39,770 bases of DNA from Bacteroidales bacterium UBA5219 (lineage in GTDB: Bacteria > Bacteroidota > Bacteroidia > Bacteroidales > ML635J-15): NCBI GenBank assembly GCA_002412425.1, contig DHVB01000004.1, positions 34,894 through 74,663 of the forward strand. The letters run 5' to 3'. The translations under genes and the position numbers were made by a program. Below, in pieces: positions 26,044 to 33,558 of this stretch; positions within the stretch are counted from its first letter, which is position 1; each line of letters opens with the position of its first letter. The notes under the pieces were generated by a model. The model saw only the letters and a program-made list of their open reading frames with translations. It had not been told where the DNA came from and did no database searches.

Positions 26044-27491
26044 TTTATAGTTTTACAAATTTCTATCAACTCATCAATATTTTTATTTTCCAAATATTCA
26101 AAAAATATTTCATCAGAAAAATTATAAATTTTTTTTAAAATTATATCTTTATTGGGTAATTGTAAAACTTCTTGTGAAAAATTATCAAACTTTTTAAAAA
26201 ATTCAGGCTTTGTCTCATTTACTTTCAGTTTGAGCAAATTGATTATTTCAGTTTCGGATAAGGTTTTTTCTTCGATATTGTCATGTTTTATGTCTAATTC
26301 ATTTTCTTTAGACCAAGATTTTAAAAGCTCTATCAAATTTTCAAAATTATGCTTATTCGTTCTTTGGTTTTTTGTTTTACTTGGAAACTTATAAATCGAT
26401 AATTCGTCAACTATTTTATTTAAATCTTCTGTTGGTAAATATTTTAATGATAATTCTTTTGGTTTTACAACTGTGTGATAAAAAACGCAAATTTTATTTT
26501 TGTTAGCAAAATTTACTAAATCGCCAAGTTCGTGAGCATTTTTAGTTAGTGGGCAAACTAAAATATTTAAATGAGTTTTATGTTTTTTGCAATAATCAAT
26601 AAATTTTTGAGTGTTTTTCATTGCATATTCAAAATTCCCGTTTATTCGAATTTTTTCATAATTTTCTTTTTGAAGAGAATCTATTGAAATATTAAAATAC
26701 AAGTTTTTGTGCATATTCATTAATCTTTCTATGCGTGGATTCATTGTGTTTGCGTTCGTTGTTATTAAAATACGACATTTCGGATTTAATTCCATTATAA
26801 TATCCCAAATTTTATAGTATTCTTCAATCATAAAAGGATCGCCACCAGTAAATTCAGCTAATTGTAAATGTGGAATAAATTCTCGCAATTCGTCAAAAAA
26901 ACTTTCTTTGTAAAATAAATTGCCAGTAAAATTTTGATTTTTCCCTTTTTCAATACTTGATGATAAGTTAGTATCACACATTATGCAAGCTAAATTACAT
27001 TTGTTTGAAAGTTCAAACTCCATTATTTTTGGATATTTCGATTTCGAAAAAGCATAATGTTCATATTTATTAATTAATGCTGATTTATAAGAATTTGAAT
27101 TAAGAATATTTTCACAAAAAGCACATGATGTTGATAAATCACATCTGGAATGTTGTTTTCTAATCTCATTTATACTTCCCGAAAACCAAATGTCTTTGAT
27201 AGAATTATTAGAGATATGAGATGAATTTTCGTTATATGTAGCATAACACGGAGCTACTAAGCCATGTCGAGAAAAAAACATGCTTGAAAAAGGAGCATAG
27301 CATATTTTTTTTAATGGTCCATAAGGGCGAGATTTATTAAACTCTTCAAAAACTTTTTGTGAAATTGATGAACAATTTTTATAAGATTTTTTTTTGGTTA
27401 AATTAAAGTAAAATAATCGCAATGTGCGATGAAAAAAAATAGCGAAACGTTTTAAGAATGGAGGAAATAGACTATAAAGTTTATTAATCAT
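26040..27491 (-). CDS. Radical SAM protein with N-terminal SPASM/twitch-like cluster domain (first of a pair)
   Basis: A 483-residue paralogue of the next gene. The N-terminal cluster region carries ICYAPFSSMFFS (C64), PCYATYN (C82), SIKDIWFSGSINEIR, and CAFC (C123, C126). The radical-SAM motif is CNLACIMC (C165, C169, C172), with EFTGGDPF as the GGE-type motif, where D replaces E. The helical C-terminal tail diverges from that of its partner. Both halves are intact in both genes, and the two proteins differ widely outside the motifs, so they are likely non-redundant. The basic, hydrophobic N-terminus (residues 1-35) may associate with membrane. It follows a small lipoprotein gene by 65 bp on the same strand. 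Confidence 0.82.
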   Translation of the reverse strand: MINKLYSLFPPFLKRFAIFFHRTLRLFYFNLTKKKSYKNCSSISQKVFEEFNKSRPYGPLKKICYAPFSSMFFSRHGLVAPCYATYNENSSHISNNSIKDIWFSGSINEIRKQHSRCDLSTSCAFCENILNSNSYKSALINKYEHYAFSKSKYPKIMEFELSNKCNLACIMCDTNLSSSIEKGKNQNFTGNLFYKESFFDELREFIPHLQLAEFTGGDPFMIEEYYKIWDIIMELNPKCRILITTNANTMNPRIERLMNMHKNLYFNISIDSLQKENYEKIRINGNFEYAMKNTQKFIDYCKKHKTHLNILVCPLTKNAHELGDLVNFANKNKICVFYHTVVKPKELSLKYLPTEDLNKIVDELSIYKFPSKTKNQRTNKHNFENLIELLKSWSKENELDIKHDNIEEKTLSETEIINLLKLKVNETKPEFFKKFDNFSQEVLQLPNKDIILKKIYNFSDEIFFEYLENKNIDELIEICKTIK

Positions 27492-27556
27492 CTTCTGTTT
27501 TTAAGACACACAATTATTAGTCTAATTTATAATTTTCTCTAAAGTTTTTTGTTTAT

Positions 27557-28099
27557 CTAGTCTTTAATTTTTTCAAATTCAAAGTTGACAATACTAGCAA
27601 CTCCATTGTTGACGTCGGTTTTTTCTAACCATAATTCATCTTTTGTAAGTTTCAAAATTTTGAAACTTTGTTCTTCAGCAACATCTTTTATTTTAAAAAT
27701 TAATGCATCTTTTTTGTCATCAAAGCTCCAAGTAATTTCTTGACTATATGGAAACTGTAACATTCCATAAGCAAGTTCAATACTTATAGCTCCATTTCCT
27801 TCTTTGTCAAGATTTAGTTTAATTGATTTCAGAGATAATTGACTTAAATCAAATGTGGTAGAATCTGGTGCATTACTCAAATCTAGACCGCCTAAATCAA
27901 AACTGTTGAAAAAGTCTTGCAAGTTGTTAAAATCTATTTTTACATTATTGTATCTAGTTTCTGTTAGATTCCAAGTGCCAACAACTCTTTGTTTAGGTGT
28001 TCGTAAAGTTAGTGCAGGTCCTTCTTCGTATTTTTTACAAGCCGAAAATATCATGCTAAAGCCTAGTGTAGCAAGAATGATAATTGAAATTTTTTTCAT
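27557..28099 (-). CDS. Lipocalin-like lipoprotein
   Basis: A 180-residue protein with a lipoprotein signal (lipobox FSAC, C20). The mature part begins RVVGTWNLTETRYNN, the typical first strand of lipocalin-like Bacteroidota lipoproteins. It continues with beta-strands ending in WSFDDKKDALIFKIKD and LKLTKDELWLEK. Such proteins are small barrels at the cell envelope with unknown ligands. It may be the first gene of the minus-strand group containing the two radical-SAM genes. It lies 63 bp after a clear terminator that closes the S9A peptidase gene. Confidence 0.78.
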   Translation of the reverse strand: MKKISIIILATLGFSMIFSACKKYEEGPALTLRTPKQRVVGTWNLTETRYNNVKIDFNNLQDFFNSFDLGGLDLSNAPDSTTFDLSQLSLKSIKLNLDKEGNGAISIELAYGMLQFPYSQEITWSFDDKKDALIFKIKDVAEEQSFKILKLTKDELWLEKTDVNNGVASIVNFEFEKIKD

Positions 28100-28161
28100 A
28101 GATATTATTTTTTATAAATTACAAATTAAATTTTCTGCTAATATACAAAATTTATTAATGC

Positions 28162-28192
28162 AAAAAGTCCGAACATTAAATTCGGACTTTTT
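28162..28192 (-). terminator. Terminator of the S9A peptidase gene
   Basis: A perfect 12-bp hairpin AAAAAGTCCGAA / TTCGGACTTTTT (28162-28173 and 28181-28192) with a 7-base loop. Read on the minus strand, the stem ends in a T-run. It lies 34 bp past the stop of the peptidase gene. Confidence 0.85.
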
Positions 28193-28226
28193 ATTTTATT
28201 ATTAGTTATGAAAAAAAAATGTCAAT

Positions 28227-30374
28227 TTATTGAAATACTGGCGTAAATCCCATATTATAAAAAGTGAAAGCATAAGTGTCAGCGATTTCGTCAATAATTT
28301 TTTTAGTTGGTTTTCCTGCACCATGTCCTGCTTGAGTTTCGATTCTGATTAGTACAGGTCTTTCGCCTTTGTAAGTGGCTTGCAGAGTAGCAATATATTT
28401 AAACGAATGTGCTGGGACAACTCTGTCATCGTGATCGCCAGTAGTAACTAAAACAGCAGGGTATTCTACATCAGGTTTTATGTTATGTAGAGGCGAATAT
28501 TTATATAAATATTCAAACATTTCTTTGCTGTCTTCGCTAGTTCCGTAGTCTGTTGCCCAATATCTGCCAATAGTAAATTTGTGGTATCTAAGCATATCCA
28601 TTACACCAACAGCAGGGAGTGCTACAGCGAATAAATCTGGACGTTGGTTTGCAACAGCTCCAACTAATAAACCACCATTAGAGCCACCCTGAATAGCAAG
28701 TCGTTCTGGTGAAGTATATTGTTTTGAGATTAAATATTCTGCTGCTGCAATAAAGTCATCAAAAACATTTTGTTTTTTCATTAAAGTACCAGCTTTATGC
28801 CATTCTTCTCCATATTCGCCTCCGCCTCTAATGTTTGGAATAGCAACGATTCCACCTTGTTCTAACCACACACAACGAGAAATGCTAAACGAAGGAGTTA
28901 GAGAGATGTTAAAGCCTCCATAACCATATAATAAAGTTGGATTTTTACCATCTAAAGCAATTCCTTTTTTATGAACAATAAACATTGGCACTTTTGTCCC
29001 ATCTTTTGAAGTGTAAAAAATTTGCTTTGTTTTATAATCGCTTGAGTTAAAGTTTATTTTAGCTTTTTCGTAAACTTTTGACTTGTTTTCTTTTATGTTG
29101 TATGAATATATAACTGCTGGTGTTGTAAATGAAGTAAAAGTGTAGAAAGTTTCATTACTATCTTTGTCGCCAGAAAAACCATAGATAGTTCCGATTTCAG
29201 TATTATCTAAATCATGTAAAAATTCTCCTTTTTCATCAAAAATTTTAACAACAGAATGTGCATCAACCATATAAGTAGCAATAAATCTTTCGCCAATATA
29301 GCTTGCTGTTTCTAAAACGCTTTTGTCTTCTGCGATAATGTCTTTCCAATATTTTCTATCAGGTTTATTTACATCAATTTCTATCATTTTATACATCGGA
29401 GCTTGATAGTTTGTATAAACATAAAGTTTATTGTCTTTTGAATGAATTACAGTATAATCATTATCAAAATCGTCAACAAGTTTTACGAAAGTAGAGTTTG
29501 GTTTTTCTAAGTCTTTGTAATATAATGAATTTCCAGATGTAGATTTTGTAGCATGAATTATTAAATACTTTTCGTCATCAGTAACATAAGCAGAAAATCC
29601 AATTTCTGGATTTTTAGGGTCTTCATAAGTTAAAATATCTTCACTTTGGTCTGTGCCAACTTTGTGATAATAAATTTTTGAATTTGTGTTAATGCCAGAA
29701 AGCTCTTGTCCTTTTTCAGGTTCTGGATATTTAGTGTAGTAAAATCCATCATTTAACCATGCTATAGATGAAAATTTTACCCATTCAAGATGATCGTCAA
29801 GGTCTTTTAAAGTTTCAATATCTCTAACATAAATTTCTCTCCAGTCAGAACCTGCACGCGAAATAGCATAAACTAAATATTTACAATCTTCAGAAATACA
29901 AGCATTAGAAAGCGATACTGTTCCTTCTTTATCAAAATTGTTTGGGTCTAATAATTCTATTTCCTCTGATTCTAAGCCTTTTTTATAGTATAAAACACTT
30001 TGGTTTTGAAGTCCATCGTTTCTAAAATAGAAATAAAGTCCATCTTTTTCTGTAGGTGCAGAAGCTTTAGGATAGTCCCAAATTTTAACCAATCTATCTC
30101 TAATTTTTTCTCTATATGGGATAGATTCTAAATATTTAAAACTCACTTCGTTTTGAGCTTTTACCCATTCTGCAGTTTCTTCAGAATTATCATCTTCTAA
30201 CCAGCGATAAGGATCGGCAACTTCTGTACCAAAATAGTTGTCTTTAACATCGGTAACTTTAGTTTCGGGGTAGGTTAATGCAAAATCCACGTTATTAGTT
30301 TTTTGATTATTACACGAAGAAAATGTAATTAATATTGTTGAAAAAATGATTAAAATATAAAAATCAGACTTCAT
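28227..30374 (-). CDS. Prolyl oligopeptidase family serine peptidase (S9A), lipoprotein
   Basis: A 715-residue post-proline cleaving peptidase with a lipoprotein signal (TFSSC, C20), so it is envelope-attached. The N-terminal part includes TYPETKVTDVKDNYFGTEVADPYRWLED, very typical of S9A, followed by the beta-propeller. The C-terminal hydrolase carries the nucleophile serine in GGSNGGLLVGA, the aspartate in TTGDHDDRVVP and the histidine in TQAGHGAGKP. Also seen are LYGYGGFNISLTPSFS and IPNIRGGGEYGEEWHKAG. All three catalytic residues are present, so it should be active on short peptides. Divergent from namZ. Confidence 0.95.
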   Translation of the reverse strand: MKSDFYILIIFSTILITFSSCNNQKTNNVDFALTYPETKVTDVKDNYFGTEVADPYRWLEDDNSEETAEWVKAQNEVSFKYLESIPYREKIRDRLVKIWDYPKASAPTEKDGLYFYFRNDGLQNQSVLYYKKGLESEEIELLDPNNFDKEGTVSLSNACISEDCKYLVYAISRAGSDWREIYVRDIETLKDLDDHLEWVKFSSIAWLNDGFYYTKYPEPEKGQELSGINTNSKIYYHKVGTDQSEDILTYEDPKNPEIGFSAYVTDDEKYLIIHATKSTSGNSLYYKDLEKPNSTFVKLVDDFDNDYTVIHSKDNKLYVYTNYQAPMYKMIEIDVNKPDRKYWKDIIAEDKSVLETASYIGERFIATYMVDAHSVVKIFDEKGEFLHDLDNTEIGTIYGFSGDKDSNETFYTFTSFTTPAVIYSYNIKENKSKVYEKAKINFNSSDYKTKQIFYTSKDGTKVPMFIVHKKGIALDGKNPTLLYGYGGFNISLTPSFSISRCVWLEQGGIVAIPNIRGGGEYGEEWHKAGTLMKKQNVFDDFIAAAEYLISKQYTSPERLAIQGGSNGGLLVGAVANQRPDLFAVALPAVGVMDMLRYHKFTIGRYWATDYGTSEDSKEMFEYLYKYSPLHNIKPDVEYPAVLVTTGDHDDRVVPAHSFKYIATLQATYKGERPVLIRIETQAGHGAGKPTKKIIDEIADTYAFTFYNMGFTPVFQ

Positions 30375-30456
30375 AAAAATATAATTGTTTTGTTCTTAGT
30401 CCCAAAAATACTTATAAAAACAATAAGTTTTTAAAATTTAACACAATATTAAGTAT

Positions 30457-30487
30457 TTTTATCATTCAAATTTTTGAATTATTTTTG
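30457..30487 (+). promoter_or_regulatory. Promoter of namZ
   Basis: A -7 box TATTTTTG lies at 30480-30487 with TTTT at the -33 position (30457-30460), 19 bases upstream. Transcription would begin near 30494, leaving a short leader to ATG 30503. This rules out the upstream in-frame TTG at 30485. Confidence 0.5.
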
Positions 30488-30502
30488 TGTAAAATTAATG
30501 AT

Positions 30503-31738
30503 ATGAAAAAAACATGTTTTACGATTAGTCTGATTTTTATAATTTTTGTTTGTTGTACAAATCGACTTAGAAATGAAGAATTGGTAAAAACTATTGTTAC
30601 AGAAAAACAAGAAGATAATCCTAAAATATTACCTGGTATTTATCAAACTCAAGAATATTTGCCTTTGTTGTCAGACAAAAAAGTTGCTATTGTTTCAAAT
30701 CAAACTGGAATTATCAATAATGTTCATTTGGCTGATACTTTATTGAGTTCGGGGGTTGATGTAGTAAAAGTTTTTTGTCCAGAACATGGTTTTAGAGGAA
30801 CTGCCGATGCTGGTGCTAAAGTTGATAATACTATAGACGAAAAAACAGGTTTGCCAATAATTTCGCTGTATGGAAAAAATAAAAAACCTTTACCAGAACA
30901 AATGCAAGATTTTGATATTCTTGTTTTTGACTTGCAAGATGTTGGAGTAAGATTTTATACATATATTTCAACTTTGCATTATGTTATGGAAGCTTGTGCC
31001 GAAGCAAATATTCCAGTAATTGTATTGGATAGACCAAATCCAAATGCTCATTATGTTGATGGTTGGATTTTAGATACTGCAAATTATCGCTCTTTTATTG
31101 GAATGCACCCAGTACCAGTGGTTTATGGAATGACAATAGGAGAGTACGGACAAATGATAAATGGAGAAAATTGGTTAGGCAATGGCGTAAAATGTGATTT
31201 AACAATTATTCCTTGTAAAAATTATACTCACAATTCAAAATATTCTTTGCCAGTAAAACCATCTCCAAACCTGCCAAACGATAGAGCTATTGAGCTATAT
31301 CCAAGTTTGTGTTTTTTTGAAGCCACAAATTTAAGCGTTGGTCGAGGAACAAATAAACAGTTTCAAATTATTGGACATCCTTTGTTAGAGAATGTTGAAC
31401 AAGCAAATTTTGAATTTACTCCAATGCCAAACGAAGGAGCTTCAAATCCTGTTCTAAATGGAAAAAAATGCTTTGGTTTTGATTTGTCTGATTCAAATTC
31501 TATTTTCGAAATTAAAGAAAATCAGTTGAATTTGGATTTAACACTTAAAACATATGAGCTATTCCCTGAAAAAAGTGAATTTTTCAAAAAATCAAACTCT
31601 TTAGAGCTTCTTTCAGGAAGTGGAGAGTTTAGAAAACAAGTTGAAAGCGGAGTAAGCGAAAAAGAAATTAGAGAATCTTGGCAAGATGATTTAGAAAATT
31701 TTAAAAGAATAAGAGATAAATATTTAATTTATGAATAA
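30503..31738 (+). CDS. namZ: Exo-beta-N-acetylmuramidase NamZ-type (DUF1343) lipoprotein
   Basis: A 411-residue protein of the DUF1343 family, shown in Bacillus and Tannerella to release terminal MurNAc from peptidoglycan fragments. The signal peptide ends in a lipobox (FVCC). Family stretches in order: VAIVSNQTGI, VKVFCPEHGFRGTADAGAKV, LPIISLYGKNKKP, FDLQDVGVRFYTYISTLHYVMEA, IVLDRPNPN, GMTIGEYGQMINGE and the late EATNLSVGRGTNKQFQIIG. The conserved glutamates of PEHGFRG and the DVGVR motif are present. Followed by mltG 38 bp downstream, so the two form a peptidoglycan-processing pair. The gene symbol rests on family membership only. Confidence 0.88.
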   Translation: MKKTCFTISLIFIIFVCCTNRLRNEELVKTIVTEKQEDNPKILPGIYQTQEYLPLLSDKKVAIVSNQTGIINNVHLADTLLSSGVDVVKVFCPEHGFRGTADAGAKVDNTIDEKTGLPIISLYGKNKKPLPEQMQDFDILVFDLQDVGVRFYTYISTLHYVMEACAEANIPVIVLDRPNPNAHYVDGWILDTANYRSFIGMHPVPVVYGMTIGEYGQMINGENWLGNGVKCDLTIIPCKNYTHNSKYSLPVKPSPNLPNDRAIELYPSLCFFEATNLSVGRGTNKQFQIIGHPLLENVEQANFEFTPMPNEGASNPVLNGKKCFGFDLSDSNSIFEIKENQLNLDLTLKTYELFPEKSEFFKKSNSLELLSGSGEFRKQVESGVSEKEIRESWQDDLENFKRIRDKYLIYE

Positions 31739-31744
31739 AATTAA

Positions 31745-31752
31745 TATTTTTG
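31745..31752 (+). promoter_or_regulatory. Possible internal -7 box before mltG
   Basis: TATTTTTG just after the namZ stop is a TAnnTTTG match, 25 bp before the mltG ATG. The -33 position (31722-31725, ATTT) is weak. It may give mltG some expression apart from namZ. Confidence 0.4.
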
Positions 31753-31776
31753 TGCTTTTCAAATAATTTTAAAACT

Positions 31777-32835
31777 ATGGGCAAAGCGAAGAAAAAGAAC
31801 AGAAAGAGAATAATTATAATAATATTAGTAGTTTTTTTGATTATTGCAGCAATTGCTGGAGTTTTTGCTAAAAAATTCTATGATTATGCTTTTGCTCCAA
31901 ATGTTAAATTAGAAGAAAAAACTGCTTATCTCTATATCCCTACAAATTCAAATTATGAAGATGTTTTGCAAATACTTCAAGATACAGAATATTTAGAAGA
32001 TATGGAATCTTTTAAACTTGTGGCAGAAAAGAAAAATTATCCTTCAAAAGTTTTTGCTGGGCGTTACGAAATTCGTAATGGAATGTCGAATAATGATTTG
32101 GTAAATTTGCTAAGAAGTGGAAAGCAAACTCCTGTGAAAGTAAGTTTTATATCTGTTCGTAGCCTTGATATTTTGGCGGGAAAAGTAGCTGCAAATATTG
32201 AAGCCGACTCTACGGAAATTGCTCAACTATTAAAATCTCCAGAAACAGCTCAAAAATATGGTTTCGATGAGCGAACTTTTATGGCTATGTTTATTCCTAA
32301 TTCTTATGAGTTTTATTGGAATACTTCGGCTGAGCAGTTTGTAGAAAGAATGGCAAAAGAATTTAAAGCTTTTTGGACAGAAGAAAGATTGCAAAAAGCA
32401 GAAAATATCGGCATGACTCAATCTCAAGTTTCTACTTTGGCATCTATTGTAGAAGCTGAAACTCAACAAAATGACGAAAAAGCTCGTGTTGCAGGTGTAT
32501 ATATTAATAGGTTAAATCTTGGCATGCTTTTACAAGCCGATCCAACTGTTGTTTATGCTGTGGGAGATTTTACTTTGAAAAGAGTTTTAAATAAACATTT
32601 GGAAATTGAATCGCCTTATAATACCTACAAATACTCCGGACTACCACCAGGACCAATAAATATCCCATCAATTTCTTCTATTGATGCAGTTCTGAATTAC
32701 GAAAAACATAATTATAAGTTTTTCTGTGCAAAAGACGATTTTTCGGGTTATCATGTGTTTGCCGTTACAAATGCACAACACGAAGCCAATGCTCGAAAAT
32801 ATCACAAAGCACTCAGAAATGCAGGAATTAGATAA
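31777..32835 (+). CDS. mltG: Endolytic murein transglycosylase MltG
   Basis: A 352-residue inner-membrane lytic transglycosylase that cuts nascent glycan strands near the synthesis site. It has a basic start, a single membrane helix (about 11-30), a LysM-like region (about 45-115) and the YceG/MltG catalytic domain. Catalytic E226 lies in TLASIVEAETQ. Other marks are RVAGVYINRLNLGMLLQADPTVVYA, YNTYKYSGLPPGPINIPS and a late YHVFAVTNAQHEANARKY. The ATG at 31777 (MGKAKKKNRKR) is preferred to the upstream TTG at 31750, which would lie inside the putative promoter. Ends in front of a strong terminator. Confidence 0.95.
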   Translation: MGKAKKKNRKRIIIIILVVFLIIAAIAGVFAKKFYDYAFAPNVKLEEKTAYLYIPTNSNYEDVLQILQDTEYLEDMESFKLVAEKKNYPSKVFAGRYEIRNGMSNNDLVNLLRSGKQTPVKVSFISVRSLDILAGKVAANIEADSTEIAQLLKSPETAQKYGFDERTFMAMFIPNSYEFYWNTSAEQFVERMAKEFKAFWTEERLQKAENIGMTQSQVSTLASIVEAETQQNDEKARVAGVYINRLNLGMLLQADPTVVYAVGDFTLKRVLNKHLEIESPYNTYKYSGLPPGPINIPSISSIDAVLNYEKHNYKFFCAKDDFSGYHVFAVTNAQHEANARKYHKALRNAGIR

Positions 32836-33364
32836 ACGTAAAACGAGCAGTTAAAAGTTTTTAAAGTTTCTAAAGTTCATAAAGTTTTTAAAGTTTGTAA
32901 AGACGGAAATTATTAAGTGAATAATAAAAAAAACTTGTCTGAGTTTGGCTTGGGCAAGTTTTTTTTCAGTTTTATCGTGAAGATGAATTAAGAATTAAGA
33001 ATGAAGAATTAAGAATTACTTCAGTTAAAAGTTAAAAGTTAAAAGTTAAAAGTGGCTGGCGCGTCTATTGCTTCGCAGATTTCGCTTCACTCACTCTGCT
33101 CGCTTTGATGTTAGTTGTCCGAAGGACAACACAACAAGACCGTCAAAAGTTTGTCCGTAGGACACTTCAGTTAAAAGTTTATAAAGTAAAAAGTTTATAA
33201 AGAAAGCAAAACAAAAAACTTCTTTTAACTTTTAACTGATTTGCTTTGCCCGCAAGGGCAACACAATAAAGACAGTTAAAAGTTTATAAAGTTCCTAAAG
33301 TTCGTAAAGTCAGATTTATAACAAGATGTGTCAACTTTTTTTAGTACGTTACAAAAACTTTCAA
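32836..33364. repeat. Gene-free region of short repeats and small palindromes
   Basis: A stretch rich in tandem AAAGTTTNTAAAGTT- and GTTAAAA-type units (32851-32900, 33018-33050, 33167-33202, 33268-33311). It also has a copy of the AATTAAGA repeat seen at the left window edge, three small GC-rich palindromes (33114-33130, 33152-33164, 33246-33261), and a 34-bp segment (33071-33104) repeated at 38882-38915 with two differences. No credible open frame. Confidence 0.75.
32926..32966 (+). terminator. Terminator after namZ-mltG
   Basis: Perfect 12-bp arms AAAAAAAACTTG (32926-32937) and CAAGTTTTTTTT (32955-32966) around a 17-base loop, with a T-run at the end. It lies 91 bp past the mltG stop. Confidence 0.8.
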
Positions 33365-33534
33365 GGTGTTTCAGAAGTGTTAAAATGCAAGGCATCTGAG
33401 ATTGAGGACGAAGGAGCGTACCAGAAGCGGTGCACTGAGCAAAGCCGAAGTGTACGTGACTGAGTCCGAATATCGAAAGCAACGTGGTTGCTGAACGAAG
33501 TTGAAGCAAAGCAGTTTGATACTTATGAAACACC
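33365..33534. repeat. MITE-like 170-bp inverted-repeat element
   Basis: The first 24 bases (GGTGTTTCAGAAGTG...) pair with the last 24 (...ACTTATGAAACACC), with 4 mismatches. The interior is distinctly richer in G+C than the surroundings and holds smaller stems (CGTAC near 33416 with GTACG near 33452). The minus strand has an 85-codon open frame across it, but that frame begins and ends in the repeats and lacks any family likeness. I cannot name the element. Confidence 0.65.
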
Positions 33535-33558
33535 GCCTTTTAACTTTTAACTGATTTT

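Noticed and set aside
27855..28205. A 116-codon plus-strand frame opposite the lipocalin-like gene
   Set aside because: It is antisense to a gene with a clear lipoprotein signal and runs through a terminator hairpin.
33276..33533. An 85-codon minus-strand open frame
   Set aside because: It lies almost wholly in the inverted-repeat element and AAAGTT repeats, shows no family motif, and its composition follows the repeat, so it is not called as a gene.
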